A DNA stretch of 64,000 bases. Source: Leptospira haakeii (lineage in GTDB: Bacteria; Spirochaetota; Leptospiria; Leptospirales; Leptospiraceae). Shown piece after piece: positions 1-9,219 of this stretch. The notes under the pieces are model-generated. The model was given only the letters and a program-made list of their open reading frames with translations. It ran no database searches and had not been told where the DNA came from. Made by a program: the position numbers and the translations under genes. Position 1 is the stretch's first letter. The number at the start of each line of letters is the position of its first letter. The stretch is from contig NZ_NPEG01000010.1 of assembly GCF_002812045.1 (NCBI RefSeq), positions 65,844 to 129,843 on the forward strand, given 5' to 3'.

Positions 1-99
1 CAAATATATTTACATTCGATCGCAGACCCCGTTACAATCCAATTAGAAAAAATTGAGAAACAAATCGGGATTTTAGAAAAAAAATACCCCCTCATTTGA
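1..99 (+). CDS. C-terminal fragment of an unknown protein (5' end outside window)
   Basis: Frame 1 is open from the first base and ends at TGA 97-99. It gives a 32-residue tail rich in alternating hydrophobic and charged residues (LEKIEKQIGILEKK), which looks like the end of an amphipathic or coiled-coil helix. The stop codon lies in a small hairpin (89-102), as expected at the end of a transcription unit. The fragment is too short to assign to a family. It could also be a chance open stretch. Confidence 0.4.
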   Translation, partial: QIYLHSIADPVTIQLEKIEKQIGILEKKYPLI

Positions 100-102
100 G
101 GG
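89..102. terminator. small hairpin at the end of the left-edge gene
   Basis: CCCTCA and TGAGGG are perfect inverted arms that overlap the TGA stop. No strong T-run follows, only ATATTT, so termination is only suggested. Confidence 0.3.
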
Positions 103-265
103 ATATTTCAAAATTTCTAATCCAAACACCCATTCCGGAATCAGTAGCGTTCGTTCCAAACTCACCTCCCAACATGGTTTTCCCATCAAATTCCTCAGAA
201 CGGCTTGTCTGTTTTTTCAGAAGCCAACCCTAAAACAAACGAGAGTTATACGAGGGAGTTAAGAC

Positions 266-1933
266 ATGAAAAAATTTCTGAAAGACGAGAAATTCCAGGA
301 CATTCTTCTAAAAACTGCCCTGTTAATAGTCGCCTTACTTCTAATCGTACTTTTATCCACAGGATGTAATAACGCAAAAGCAGTGAGTATAGATGCAAGC
401 TCCTCCGCGATAGGAGCAATCGCATTTGATGGAAACATAGGGGTTTTCGGAAGTAATACTCCAGGACCTTCTCTTGTTAAAGTTAACGTTATCGGATACT
501 TGAACAAGTCAGGCAAAGAGATGAATCTAATTCTGACAAACACTGATACTTCCGAAACTCAAACACTACAAATTTCGGCTAATGGAACCTTCTCCTTTCC
601 AGATACTTTAGATCCAGGTACAAATTTTACAATCGACCTTGGAACTTATACAGGAGGACAAAACTGCACTCTCACTGGAGATTCCGGCAAGGCAGGCTTA
701 GTAGCTGCTTCTAAAATCGATTGTGAAAGGAACTTGGCGGTTTTCGGGACCTGGTTTTCAGGAAGTGTTCCGATCATGAATCTTTATCAAGTGAACCAGA
801 AAACTTCTACAGTGGTAGGAACTCCTATGTTTTTCAGCACCAGCGCAGGGTTGCCCATGCTGGATCTAGTCTGGTCCGGAAATAAATACCTAGCAGTTTG
901 GACCCCTACGGGAAATACGATCAAAGCCAGATTTCTGGATATCGAACAAACAACTATAGGTTCTGATATTACGGTGTCAGGAACTATCTCAACCGCTCCA
1001 GGAGCAAAGATCAGCACGTTATCTGCCGCTTATAATGCGGATCTGGATGAGTTCGTAGTTGTGTTTGTAGAATTCGGTGGAAGTACTTCCTTCTCAAATT
1101 TAGTAAGATACATCCGTATCCATCCAGATGGTACCTTAATTGGAACTCCTACAACCATCAAATCTGTTCTTGGAACAATTGGATCCACTTTCGGATATTC
1201 GGATGTAATTTGGGATGGGAGCAAATATGCAACTGCATTCGAATTTCATGATAATGATACGGATGATGCACCTAATAATTATCTAGCTGTATATAGTTTT
1301 ACGAACGGTGCTGCTACTCAGGTAAATCAATTGTTCTTAGCTTCCGGAACCGGTTCCACTGGAGCAATTTTCCCAGTAAGTTCTGCAGGTGCAGCTTATC
1401 CGAAATTTATAAGAACTTCTTCTGATGTATGGCTTTTCTTTAATAGATCTAATATGGGAAACACAGACAATACAATTGATTCCAGCTTAATGGAGTGGAG
1501 AAATTTGTCAGGAGTTCCTGCACAGATCAGAAGAGATACGAATCCAAATGGTTGTAATCCGAATGGTGCCGGATTCCAAACCTATGTTCCTTCTCCCGGA
1601 AACCTAGGCTCAAGAGTATTAATGGGTTATGATCTGAGATGTACCCAAAGCGGTTCCTTGTTCTTTGATGTATATCATTCTCCTATGAACTCTAGTAGCG
1701 GAGCTTTGGGAGCCATTACGAATTATTCAGGAAGTACGCTTGGACAGAATTTCACTTTAGGAAGTTCCACTACTTGCAGGACTTCCAGATGTTATACAAG
1801 TGCAGGGGCATTAGGCGACGGGGTATATATCCTAGATCCTAATTTTGACGGAAGCACTCATACTTTCTATTCGATCAAACTCTCTTCTCCGGGAAATTCT
1901 GTGGATTTCCCAGTTCAAACTTCTATCCAGTAA
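266..1933 (+). CDS. large surface lipoprotein, function unknown
   Basis: The 555-residue protein starts at ATG 266 behind a GGAG-like site (254-258). Its long lipoprotein signal has a charged N-terminus, a hydrophobic core and the lipobox LLSTGC. After the lipid-anchored Cys comes a beta-rich domain at about residues 70-155 (pattern V.GYL, then NGTFSF, then C-T and a closing DC). The same pattern occurs twice in the next gene. The rest resembles a beta-propeller-like or adhesin-like beta protein with repeated SGNKYLAVW and DGSKYATAF strands. It is followed after 28 bp by another lipoprotein, so the two are probably co-transcribed. The family is not recognised; outer-surface placement is inferred from the lipobox. 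Confidence 0.8.
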   Translation: MKKFLKDEKFQDILLKTALLIVALLLIVLLSTGCNNAKAVSIDASSSAIGAIAFDGNIGVFGSNTPGPSLVKVNVIGYLNKSGKEMNLILTNTDTSETQTLQISANGTFSFPDTLDPGTNFTIDLGTYTGGQNCTLTGDSGKAGLVAASKIDCERNLAVFGTWFSGSVPIMNLYQVNQKTSTVVGTPMFFSTSAGLPMLDLVWSGNKYLAVWTPTGNTIKARFLDIEQTTIGSDITVSGTISTAPGAKISTLSAAYNADLDEFVVVFVEFGGSTSFSNLVRYIRIHPDGTLIGTPTTIKSVLGTIGSTFGYSDVIWDGSKYATAFEFHDNDTDDAPNNYLAVYSFTNGAATQVNQLFLASGTGSTGAIFPVSSAGAAYPKFIRTSSDVWLFFNRSNMGNTDNTIDSSLMEWRNLSGVPAQIRRDTNPNGCNPNGAGFQTYVPSPGNLGSRVLMGYDLRCTQSGSLFFDVYHSPMNSSSGALGAITNYSGSTLGQNFTLGSSTTCRTSRCYTSAGALGDGVYILDPNFDGSTHTFYSIKLSSPGNSVDFPVQTSIQ

Positions 1934-1961
1934 ACTTGGGCAAGGATCCTAGTTAAGAAAA

Positions 1962-4379
1962 ATGAAATATTATTCTTACAGGATCCTATTTTTTCTTATT
2001 TTCTTTTTATCAAATATTTATTGCTATAAGCCTCCGCAAGCATCCACACTTTTAGATCTTTTTAGTTTAAAAATGGATCTGGATGCATTTAATACGCCTA
2101 TAAAAGTTTCCGTCCAAGTCTCAGGTTTAAGTTCAGGAACTCTTACTATTTCCAATCTATTGGGAGAAAATTTGGATTTTCCTTCTAACGGGACTCAGGC
2201 ATTCCCTACTCTGGTCAAAATAGGAGACCAATATTCAGTTTCTATAATAGGAATATCAGGCGCGTCCGCTCAGCAAGAATGTAAGATTAGTAATCCGGAC
2301 GGACCGATCGTATATCCTAAGACCGTAATATTTATCAGTTGTGGGAAGATATTCTATGATCTATCCGTAAAGGTGATCGGCTTGGATCCTTCGATTGCAG
2401 GGACATCTCCTTTAATTTTACAGAATATGTCCGACAAAATCACTTTTACTGCAGATGGAACAAAAACATTCGCACATAAAGTGGGAGATTCGGCAAATTA
2501 TTCCGTTAGTTTTATCTCTATTCCTACGGGGCATTCCTGCATATTCATTCCGAACGGTTCCGGAAGTGGAACCATGTCCGGGGGAGCAGTAACCCTACTC
2601 TTAGATTGTATTTCAGTTTTAGAAATTTTTCCTAAGTCCAAGGTACTCACTCCGAATGGTAAAGTTTCGATTAAACTTTCCTTTCATGGAGTGGATCCTG
2701 GAAGTTGTAGTTTCGATCCGATTTCTATTTCAGGAAAAAATAATGTAGCTTCTCTTGCGAATCCGCCTAGTATTACTTATCCATCCGCACCGGATGATGA
2801 TACAATTGTAATCACTCCCAATTCTCCGGATAAATGGGGATCTCCCGGAAATTCATTTTTTGAATTAGTGGGTTGTACTGCCAAAAGCCTGCCGGCCCAA
2901 AATGGAAACCCGATCCATTATGATTTTATAACTTCCTCGAATATTCGTTTAGTGGATGAAACTAATGGAATAGATGATCCAGGATGCGGAACCGGTTTTG
3001 GCTCGAATGCTTTCTGTAAGAGTATAGAAAAGGGAGTCCAAGAATGTGACTCTAGCGGATCTATCTGTTCTGTTTTTGTTGCCGAAGGAAGTTACACTCC
3101 TATTTCCCAAATTTTCTTAAGCGGAAATACTTCCTTATTCGGCGGTTTTAGTCCAGGATTTCCTGATCTGGATTCTGACCCAAGCATTCACCCCACAAGA
3201 ATTGTAGATGATACACTTTCCAGTTGCGGGACTTCCTTCTCGAATTTCTGTAATGCAATTTTGATCTCTACTACTTCTTTGAGCTCACCGACTACAAACC
3301 TTTCAGTGAGTGGGTTCCAGATACAGATGAATCTAACCGGAGATTATTCCACTGGGATCCAAGTTTTGGATTCAAGAACCAATCTAGGACAGATCATCAT
3401 CTCTAAAAATATGGTTTTTGGAAATGAAACGAACTCGAGTGGTTTTGGGATCCGTGCAGGATTAATAATCAATCAATCCGATCATGTTTTAGTAACGGAA
3501 AATTGGTTAAGAGGAGGTTCAGGAAGATCTCATTCGATAGGAGTTATGTTAGAAGGTTCCGGTTCCACTTTACAACCCATCATACTTTCCAGAAATATTT
3601 TAGATGGATTGGTCAGTATAGAACCTGCGGGATTCAGCGCCGGACTTTGGATAGAAACAGGAATTTTCGAAGGGGCAATCGTTTCCGAAAATAAGATAAA
3701 TCCATATCAATATCTAAATCCGGGTTTGATTTCCGAAAATTCTTATGGAATCATTTTTACAGATGCAGTAGATTCCAGTAATATTATAAATAATGATATT
3801 TATATAGGAAATTCTAAAAACTCTTCTTTAGGAAATTCTGTAGGGATATTTACTCAGGCAGGATTCGGAATTCATAAAATTCTAAATAACCAAATTTTCT
3901 CCAGAAATCTATCCGCAAATAGTGCAGGTATTATTTTCGGAAGTCCTCCTGAACCAACTTCCGTCGTAAGAGGGAATAATTATTTTGTGAGTGTACCTGT
4001 AGTCATAGGTTTTGACCAATATATCTTCTGTGGAAGCACATTAAACCAAGAAGATTGTGTTCATCCAATTTCTGGACAATTTGTAGGGGATTTTTCAAAT
4101 AGTTACGGTGCAGATCCTAAGTTTGTAGATACGACCGAGATAGAAAAGATTTGGAATTTTAATCTTCCTTTTGGAATTCCATCATCTGCAAATTCTCCTT
4201 GTTCTTCACTTTATGGTGGAGTAGATCTGAGTACGATCACACTTCCAATTACTGCAATCCCATTCCTACAAACTGATTTTTATGGAAGTCCAAGAACAAA
4301 TTCGTCTAGTCCATTTGCTCCACCGGGAGCCGGTTCTATTTCGATTGGCGCAATAGAATCAGATACAAATTGTTTTTGA
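1962..4379 (+). CDS. lipoprotein with two Ig-like repeats and a right-handed beta-helix
   Basis: The 805-residue protein has a hydrophobic signal ending in SNIYC, a probable lipobox with Cys21. Two homologous beta domains follow, at about residues 47-127 and 131-215. Each runs V.V.GL, L.L.N, a Gly-Thr-x-x-F turn, Y.V and a closing Cys, and each matches one domain of the upstream gene. From about residue 330 the protein becomes a series of short strands with Asn/Ser turns (for example LSRNILDG, VSENKINPY, GIIFTDAVDSSNIINNDIY). This is typical of pectate-lyase-fold or NosD-type parallel beta-helices. No catalytic residues are recognisable. A structural, adhesin-like or glycan-binding surface role is inferred. 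Confidence 0.8.
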   Translation: MKYYSYRILFFLIFFLSNIYCYKPPQASTLLDLFSLKMDLDAFNTPIKVSVQVSGLSSGTLTISNLLGENLDFPSNGTQAFPTLVKIGDQYSVSIIGISGASAQQECKISNPDGPIVYPKTVIFISCGKIFYDLSVKVIGLDPSIAGTSPLILQNMSDKITFTADGTKTFAHKVGDSANYSVSFISIPTGHSCIFIPNGSGSGTMSGGAVTLLLDCISVLEIFPKSKVLTPNGKVSIKLSFHGVDPGSCSFDPISISGKNNVASLANPPSITYPSAPDDDTIVITPNSPDKWGSPGNSFFELVGCTAKSLPAQNGNPIHYDFITSSNIRLVDETNGIDDPGCGTGFGSNAFCKSIEKGVQECDSSGSICSVFVAEGSYTPISQIFLSGNTSLFGGFSPGFPDLDSDPSIHPTRIVDDTLSSCGTSFSNFCNAILISTTSLSSPTTNLSVSGFQIQMNLTGDYSTGIQVLDSRTNLGQIIISKNMVFGNETNSSGFGIRAGLIINQSDHVLVTENWLRGGSGRSHSIGVMLEGSGSTLQPIILSRNILDGLVSIEPAGFSAGLWIETGIFEGAIVSENKINPYQYLNPGLISENSYGIIFTDAVDSSNIINNDIYIGNSKNSSLGNSVGIFTQAGFGIHKILNNQIFSRNLSANSAGIIFGSPPEPTSVVRGNNYFVSVPVVIGFDQYIFCGSTLNQEDCVHPISGQFVGDFSNSYGADPKFVDTTEIEKIWNFNLPFGIPSSANSPCSSLYGGVDLSTITLPITAIPFLQTDFYGSPRTNSSSPFAPPGAGSISIGAIESDTNCF

Positions 4380-4469
4380 AATCTTCTTATACCAAAGACC
4401 AATAAAATTCGAAACGATCCGCGCGGATTTATGACTTGATAGATCCTAATCAGTGCTTTCCATGGAAGT

Positions 4470-4988
4470 ATGTCAGACATTTCGATTTACGAAATTACAG
4501 TAACACAAGTAATCAAAAACCTAGAACATCTAAAACGATTTATAGATAAGGGCAAAAGTTTCGCCGAATCCAAAAAGATCGAAATAGATGTTTTATTAAA
4601 TTCAAGACTCGCCCCGGACCAATACAATCTCATCCGACAGATCCAGTTGGCCTGCGATACGGCAAAATTAGGAGCAGCTCGCTTAACTGGAAAACATTTC
4701 CAAACACATGATGATAAGGAAAAAACTCTTTCGGAAGTAATCGATAGGATTGATTCGGTTGTTGGTATTCTGAAAGGCCTGAAACCGGAAGATTATAAAG
4801 AAGCTTCCGATATCAAAATTTCTTTGCCTCGTTGGGAAGGGAAATCCCTTACCGGAAAGGAATATGCCCTTCATCATATGATCCCGAATTTCTTCTTTCA
4901 TATAGTAACTGCTTACGATATACTTAGGCATAATGGAGTCGAACTGGGTAAGAAGGATTATCTGGGAGATTTTCCTTTTAAATCATAG
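4470..4988 (+). CDS. DUF1993 (DinB-like helical bundle) protein
   Basis: The 172-residue soluble protein starts at ATG 4470. It matches the DUF1993 family by recall: an N-terminal helix (ITVTQVIKNLEHLKRFIDKG), LNSRLAPDQYNLIRQIQLACDTAK, and a C-terminal segment YALHHMIPNFFFHIVTAYDILRHNG containing His residues. Members are four-helix DinB-like proteins of unknown biochemical function. The gene stands alone between the lipoproteins and a GC-rich intergenic element and shows no obvious partner. Confidence 0.8.
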   Translation: MSDISIYEITVTQVIKNLEHLKRFIDKGKSFAESKKIEIDVLLNSRLAPDQYNLIRQIQLACDTAKLGAARLTGKHFQTHDDKEKTLSEVIDRIDSVVGILKGLKPEDYKEASDIKISLPRWEGKSLTGKEYALHHMIPNFFFHIVTAYDILRHNGVELGKKDYLGDFPFKS

Positions 4989-5043
4989 CGTCGAAGTTAC
5001 TACATTTTTGCGCCTTCGCGACTCCGCGTGAGTTTACGCAGCT

Positions 5044-5117
5044 CGCGCCAGGGATCGACGCGGGTGTCGCAAAGCGACCGAAGCGGAGAGCCCGACCGCC
5101 TTCAGCGGGGGCGCCCT
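5044..5117. repeat. dispersed structured intergenic element, copy 1
   Basis: This GC-rich block sits in an otherwise AT-rich gap. It begins CGCGCCAGGGAT and ends GGCGCCCT, so GCGCC near the left end can pair with GGCGC near the right end. The same two ends bound a block at 42749-42849. The interior carries GAGCCCGACCG, comparable to TAGCCCGGTCTGAGCG in the other copy. I recall similar 'gccaggga...gaggcgccct' spacers in Leptospira intergenic regions. Function is unknown; no transposase is present. Confidence 0.55.
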
Positions 5118-5150
5118 TCATTTTTTTTCTCAAATTTCCACTTTTTCCAT

Positions 5151-5170
5151 ACTTAGGTATTTACCTAAGT
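5151..5170. promoter_or_regulatory. operator 1 of the first ArsR cassette
   Basis: ACTTAGGTATTTACCTAAGT is a perfect inverted repeat with 9-bp arms and a 2-bp centre, immediately upstream of the ArsR gene. Size and symmetry fit a winged-helix dimer site. The match to operator 2 (5188-5207) supports autoregulation. Confidence 0.65.
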
Positions 5171-5187
5171 TTATTCTTATGATATAG

Positions 5188-5207
5188 TTAGGTAAGTGCC
5201 TAAGTAT
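5188..5207. promoter_or_regulatory. operator 2 of the first ArsR cassette, overlapping the GTG start
   Basis: AGTTAGGTAAGTGCCTAAGT matches operator 1 at 16 of 20 positions, 37 bp downstream. It spans the proposed GTG start at 5196. A TATGAT sequence at 5178-5183 lies between the two operators and could be the -10 box. In that case the message would start near the GTG and be almost leaderless. Binding here would block the promoter. Confidence 0.6.
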
Positions 5208-5543
5208 AGTAACAGTCTGGACAATATGTTTCACGCTCTGGGGGACCCGACAAGAAGGTCCATTTTAGAACGTTTAAGCATGGGACCCGCAACGGTAGGA
5301 GAACTGGCAGAGCCATTTAAAATGGCCCTTCCTTCCCTAATGCAACATCTGGGCGTGTTGGAAGATTCTTCTCTGGTGCGTTCCGAAAAAGTGGGTCGCA
5401 TAAGAACTTATAAACTTACCCAAGACACCATGAAAGCAGGAGAAGACTGGTTCGTGAGACAACGCACCCATTGGGACAAAAGGCTCGATCAACTAGACAG
5501 TTACTTACTTGAAATGAAGGAGAAAGAAAATGGCAAAAACTAA
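5196..5543 (+). CDS. ArsR-family winged-helix transcriptional regulator
   Basis: The 115-residue protein has the classic ArsR core: [17 protein letters not shown], then [41 protein letters not shown]. The recognition helix lies around [13 protein letters not shown]. No metal-binding CxC is present in the DNA-binding helix, so this is the subgroup usually paired with AHSA1/SRPBCC proteins rather than a metal sensor. The GTG at 5196 is chosen because it gives the usual residues before [13 protein letters not shown] 5226 is the alternative. The gene overlaps the next by 14 bp. Two palindromic operators cover its promoter and start codon, which predicts autorepression. A second ArsR-SRPBCC cassette lies at 20.6-21.3 kb. 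Confidence 0.9.
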   Translation: MPKYSNSLDNMFHALGDPTRRSILERLSMGPATVGELAEPFKMALPSLMQHLGVLEDSSLVRSEKVGRIRTYKLTQDTMKAGEDWFVRQRTHWDKRLDQLDSYLLEMKEKENGKN

Positions 5544-6018
5544 TTATTACCAACCGGACCCAAAAACCGATCTAGTTCTTGAGAGGATCGTAGACGTTCC
5601 TACGGAACTGGTTTGGAAAGCATGGACCACACCGGAACATATACTAAAATGGTTCACCCCTGCCCCTTGGAAAACCATCGATTGTGAGATTGATCTCAAA
5701 CCGGGTGGGATCTTCCGCACAACTATGTTGTCTCCGGAAGGACAAGAATTCCCGAATAGCGGATGTTTTTTGGATATCGTAGAAAATGAGAAGCTTGTAT
5801 TCACTGATATTTTCGAACCAGGTTTTAAACCTACTCCAAGCGGCGGATTTTTTACCGCAATACTTACATTAGAAAAACATGGTAATGGAACCAAGTATCA
5901 TGTTCTTGCTCGTCATAAAGACGAAGAAAGTAGAAAAAAACATGAAGAGATGGGCTTCCACGAGGGTTGGAACGCAGCTCTAGATCAGCTAGTAGAACTC
6001 ATGAAAGTAGTTCGTTAA
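5530..6018 (+). CDS. SRPBCC / AHSA1-type START-fold protein
   Basis: The 162-residue protein carries the AHSA1-like pattern: [30 protein letters not shown], then [21 protein letters not shown], a hydrophobic-cavity strand, and the C-terminal helix [15 protein letters not shown]. Members have a START/Bet v1 fold that binds hydrophobic ligands or assists Hsp90 homologues; the ligand is unknown. Its overlap with the ArsR gene shows translational coupling. The protein presumably acts on, or carries, the molecule whose level the regulator reports, although that link is inferred. Confidence 0.88.
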   Translation: MAKTNYYQPDPKTDLVLERIVDVPTELVWKAWTTPEHILKWFTPAPWKTIDCEIDLKPGGIFRTTMLSPEGQEFPNSGCFLDIVENEKLVFTDIFEPGFKPTPSGGFFTAILTLEKHGNGTKYHVLARHKDEESRKKHEEMGFHEGWNAALDQLVELMKVVR

Positions 6019-6093
6019 GATTCCCACGGACGATCATCTAAAATCGGAAAGTTTATCTATCTCTCTTCCGGTTTTAGTTGGTCTTTCATTATT

Positions 6094-6561
6094 CTAAAAT
6101 GCGATCTTATAAGTTGCGTGGCATCTAACACAATTCTGAGTAAGTTTATCTAATTCTTTTAAAATAATTTTTGTATCTTTCTTTTGTCTTAGGTCTTCTG
6201 CAATCTTATCGAATTGATCATGAGTACCGAATCCTAATTGTTTGAATTCGATAGGTAATTTAAGAAGAATTGTTTTTTCTTCGTCCTCAAGCTTTTTTAC
6301 CATTTCCATTCCGCTTGCTGAAGCAGCCAATTCAGCCTTCTTATAATCGTCTTCAGCCAATGCGGATACGATCCCATTAACGGATGCTAATAGTCCCCTC
6401 ATCTCTGTTAGAACCAAATTTTTCTCTTGAGAATTCAAATGTATTGCGACTCTTCCATCTATTGATTCGGACACATTTCCGGATAAGAAAAAATAGAGAA
6501 AAACGGAAGCAGAAATTATCCATAATACCAAAGAGATCAATCCTAAGGGAATTTTTTTCAC
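6094..6561 (-). CDS. membrane-anchored cytochrome c'-like protein
   Basis: The 155-residue protein has one N-terminal hydrophobic segment (about 7-27) serving as anchor or signal, then an all-helical domain. A single haem motif CVRCH lies about ten residues from the C-terminus. An all-helical fold with the CxxCH at the extreme C-terminus is the hallmark of class II cytochromes c (c' / c556), whose five-coordinate haem can bind NO. The gene is the last and most loosely spaced (56 bp) of the leftward nor cluster, which suggests NO buffering or electron transfer to NorCB. Whether it is truly c' or a six-coordinate c556 cannot be told from sequence alone. Confidence 0.75.
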   Translation of the reverse strand: MKKIPLGLISLVLWIISASVFLYFFLSGNVSESIDGRVAIHLNSQEKNLVLTEMRGLLASVNGIVSALAEDDYKKAELAASASGMEMVKKLEDEEKTILLKLPIEFKQLGFGTHDQFDKIAEDLRQKKDTKIILKELDKLTQNCVRCHATYKIAF

Positions 6562-6617
6562 AATTTACTCCATTCTAAAATAGTAAGTTTTTATAATATG
6601 ATATCGTTTATTCAGGA

Positions 6618-8396
6618 TCATTTGACCAGTTTAATAAAAAAATCAGTCAGAGCTTCAGGCAATTCCTTTGGATTCGGCAAGATCCTATAGGATTCTTTTC
6701 CAAGCATTGCCGGAAGATATTGTTTTGCACTTTTATCGATTGCAAGTGCAAAAACTCCCACATTGGATCTTTCACATTCTAAGATTGCCTTTTTAACGTC
6801 TTCTATTCCGTATTTCCCTTCATAACGATCATAGTCGTTCGGTTTACCGTCTGTCAAAAGTAAGATCCAACGTTTTTGACTTTTTTCGTTTTGGATTAAA
6901 GAGAGGGAATGCCGGATCGCAGGTCCAATTCGAGTGTATCCTTTCGCTTCCATTAGCCCTATTTTTTCTCTGGATCTTTCCCAAGGTTCATCAAAACTTT
7001 TTATATTAGAATAATCACAATGATTTCTGGTATTGGAATAGAATGAATCTATCCTAAAACGATCTCCAAATTCGGAACAGATCTGTCCGAATAAAACCAA
7101 GGAAGTTTTTTCCACATCCAAGATCCTTTGGTTATCCACGTAAGAATCAGTAGATAAGCTCATATCCGCAAGTAGAAGTATAGAAACCTCTCTAAGTTTT
7201 TTTCTATCAGACAAATACACATTTTCAGTAGGAGTTTGCCCGCAAGACAGATCCGAAAAATATTGTAGAGTAGCATCTAGATCCAGATCTTCTCCATAAG
7301 CTTGCCTTTTTAGGGAAGTTTTAAGATTAAAGAATCGATTCATTCTGGATCGAAGCAAATTTAATGTGTTATAATTCCCTTGGAGAACTTTTCCCGCGAA
7401 TCCGTGATTTCCATCAGGAAATTTTTTAGGAAAAACCTTACAATGATCCTTTCTATATTTCCTTTTTTTATAATCCCATTCGTCATAAGAGATCGGATTT
7501 TGATTAAAACGATCATCCTCCACTTCTCCTGTAAATAGTCCCGATAAAAAATCAGTCCTAAAAATGGAATGTGTAGGTTCATTAGATCGAACCGTATGTC
7601 TAAGATCTAACTCCCGGATTGCATCTTCCTGTTCTGATAAAGTATCAGATCCATCAAAATCCCGCCAATTTCCCTGGAACTCTTCGGCAGTTTCCACCTT
7701 TTCGAATTGGTGCATTAAAGTATAATCTTCTTGTGAATTTAGATCCGCTTCAATCGTTTCGATTCTTTCTCTGGGCACCCCTTCTAATTCTGTTTCTATT
7801 TTATCATTTTCAGTTTTTTGAGAAAGTAATTCCTGAGATGAGATCTGGCTTTCTAATGTAGATGTTGAAGAAGACATCCAAATTCCACGTAATAAAGAAA
7901 GATCTTCAGGAATTTTCCTCTTTTCCGCTATTGAACTCTGAAATTCCCTCTCTATGTTCTCTACGGATTCAAGAAGAAATTTTGTATTCGGATAATTTTT
8001 CCTTAAACTTTCCAGAACCTGTGGATAAGTTTCCTCTGCGGCCTTTATAGATTCACTCTTACCCTTAATTTCTCCTTTTTTCCAATGAAATCCTAACCTT
8101 TTCTGCTCTGAAAGATAAAGTATCCTGAATATATAAAACTGAATATTGGAGAACGAATCCGGCCCATGGGAGTATGATTGTGGCAAAAAATAGAATTGGT
8201 CCTGAAATCCTCCTTCTTTTTCAGCAGGCAATATTTCTATATTTTCTCCAGTTAAAGACTTTGCGAGAATAGAAAGTCTTGGTTTAATATCAGATAGTTT
8301 TACTATTTTATCCGTTACGGATTGGTCTTTTTCCGAAGAGAAAATTTCTCTAACTGTATCATAGGTCTTTTTGAATACGAACTCTTCCCAACCCAT
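6618..8396 (-). CDS. norD: NorD-like VWA-domain protein for nitric oxide reductase activation
   Basis: The 592-residue cytoplasmic protein has a poorly conserved, charged N-terminal 400 residues. A C-terminal von Willebrand A domain from about residue 404 shows the MIDAS motif DMSLS (Asp411), a middle threonine region (GYTRIGPAIRH) and LTDGKPND. NorD proteins work with the MoxR-type ATPase NorQ to mature NorCB, probably inserting or activating the FeB centre. The gene starts one base after the norQ stop, so coupling is tight. Length is slightly below typical NorD. Confidence 0.9.
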   Translation of the reverse strand: MGWEEFVFKKTYDTVREIFSSEKDQSVTDKIVKLSDIKPRLSILAKSLTGENIEILPAEKEGGFQDQFYFLPQSYSHGPDSFSNIQFYIFRILYLSEQKRLGFHWKKGEIKGKSESIKAAEETYPQVLESLRKNYPNTKFLLESVENIEREFQSSIAEKRKIPEDLSLLRGIWMSSSTSTLESQISSQELLSQKTENDKIETELEGVPRERIETIEADLNSQEDYTLMHQFEKVETAEEFQGNWRDFDGSDTLSEQEDAIRELDLRHTVRSNEPTHSIFRTDFLSGLFTGEVEDDRFNQNPISYDEWDYKKRKYRKDHCKVFPKKFPDGNHGFAGKVLQGNYNTLNLLRSRMNRFFNLKTSLKRQAYGEDLDLDATLQYFSDLSCGQTPTENVYLSDRKKLREVSILLLADMSLSTDSYVDNQRILDVEKTSLVLFGQICSEFGDRFRIDSFYSNTRNHCDYSNIKSFDEPWERSREKIGLMEAKGYTRIGPAIRHSLSLIQNEKSQKRWILLLTDGKPNDYDRYEGKYGIEDVKKAILECERSNVGVFALAIDKSAKQYLPAMLGKESYRILPNPKELPEALTDFFIKLVK

Positions 8397-8397
8397 A

Positions 8398-9219
8398 TCA
8401 GATCATTAAAGAGACCAGATCTTTTAAAGATCGGATCGTATCCGGATCGTCACTTAATGGTTGGACTATTGCGACCTCGCAGGACAATCTTGATGGTAAA
8501 CCGGTAGAGATCAATTTTGCAGCATCCACAAGTAATCTTGTAGAACAAGATTCCAATAATCCTAACTCCGTCAGATTCCTGATCTTCTCCGCAAGTTTTA
8601 CAAGTTTGGAAGAAACAGCCGAAGAAATTCCCGTTTCTTTACTCAATATCTCCGCTTCCGTTTCCTTATCCGGATAATCGAATTGTATGGATATAAATCT
8701 TTGCCTTGTAGAAGGTTTTAATTCTTTCCAACCCCTTTGATAACCCGGATTATAAGAAGCAACGAGTATGAAAGAATCAGGGGCTTTCAGATTTTCATTC
8801 TTTCTATCTATAAAAATTTCTCTTCTATGGTCCGTCAAAGGATGAATAGAAACAATCATATCCGGTCTTGCTTCCGCAATTTCATCAATATATAATATTC
8901 CGCCGGATCGAACACTTCTCGTCAAAGGCCCATCCTGCCAGACCGTTTCCGAACCTTGGATTAAAAATCTTCCTAACAGATCCACCGCAGAAGTTTCCTC
9001 ATGACAAGACACACTTGTCATGGGAAGTTCTAGTTTAGACGCCATAAATTCCACAAATCTGGTCTTACCACAACCGGTAGGACCTTTGAGCAAGATAGGA
9101 AGCCTATTCTTATATGCGTGCTCGAATATTTCTATCTCTTGCCCGATCTGCCTATAATAAGGGACCTCACCTTGTGTTAACATTCCATTTTTATGATCTG
9201 TTTTAGGATCTACGGGCAA
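8398..9219 (-). CDS. norQ: NorQ/CbbQ-type MoxR AAA+ ATPase
   Basis: The 273-residue protein has Walker A GPTGCGKT (46-53), Walker B ILYIDEIAEA (about 108-117), a sensor segment SFILVASYNPGYQ, and the CbbQ/NirQ/NorQ C-terminal domain ending in VAIVQPLSDDP. It is the partner ATPase of the VWA protein encoded next and serves NO-reductase maturation. Its start overlaps the end of norB by 17 bp, so the two are translationally coupled. Confidence 0.93.
   Translation of the reverse strand: MPVDPKTDHKNGMLTQGEVPYYRQIGQEIEIFEHAYKNRLPILLKGPTGCGKTRFVEFMASKLELPMTSVSCHEETSAVDLLGRFLIQGSETVWQDGPLTRSVRSGGILYIDEIAEARPDMIVSIHPLTDHRREIFIDRKNENLKAPDSFILVASYNPGYQRGWKELKPSTRQRFISIQFDYPDKETEAEILSKETGISSAVSSKLVKLAEKIRNLTELGLLESCSTRLLVDAAKLISTGLPSRLSCEVAIVQPLSDDPDTIRSLKDLVSLMI

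Noticed and set aside
8322..8507. Plus-strand ORFs inside norD and norQ (also at 7619-8050)
   Set aside because: They lie opposite genes with clear family motifs and have no independent coding signal.
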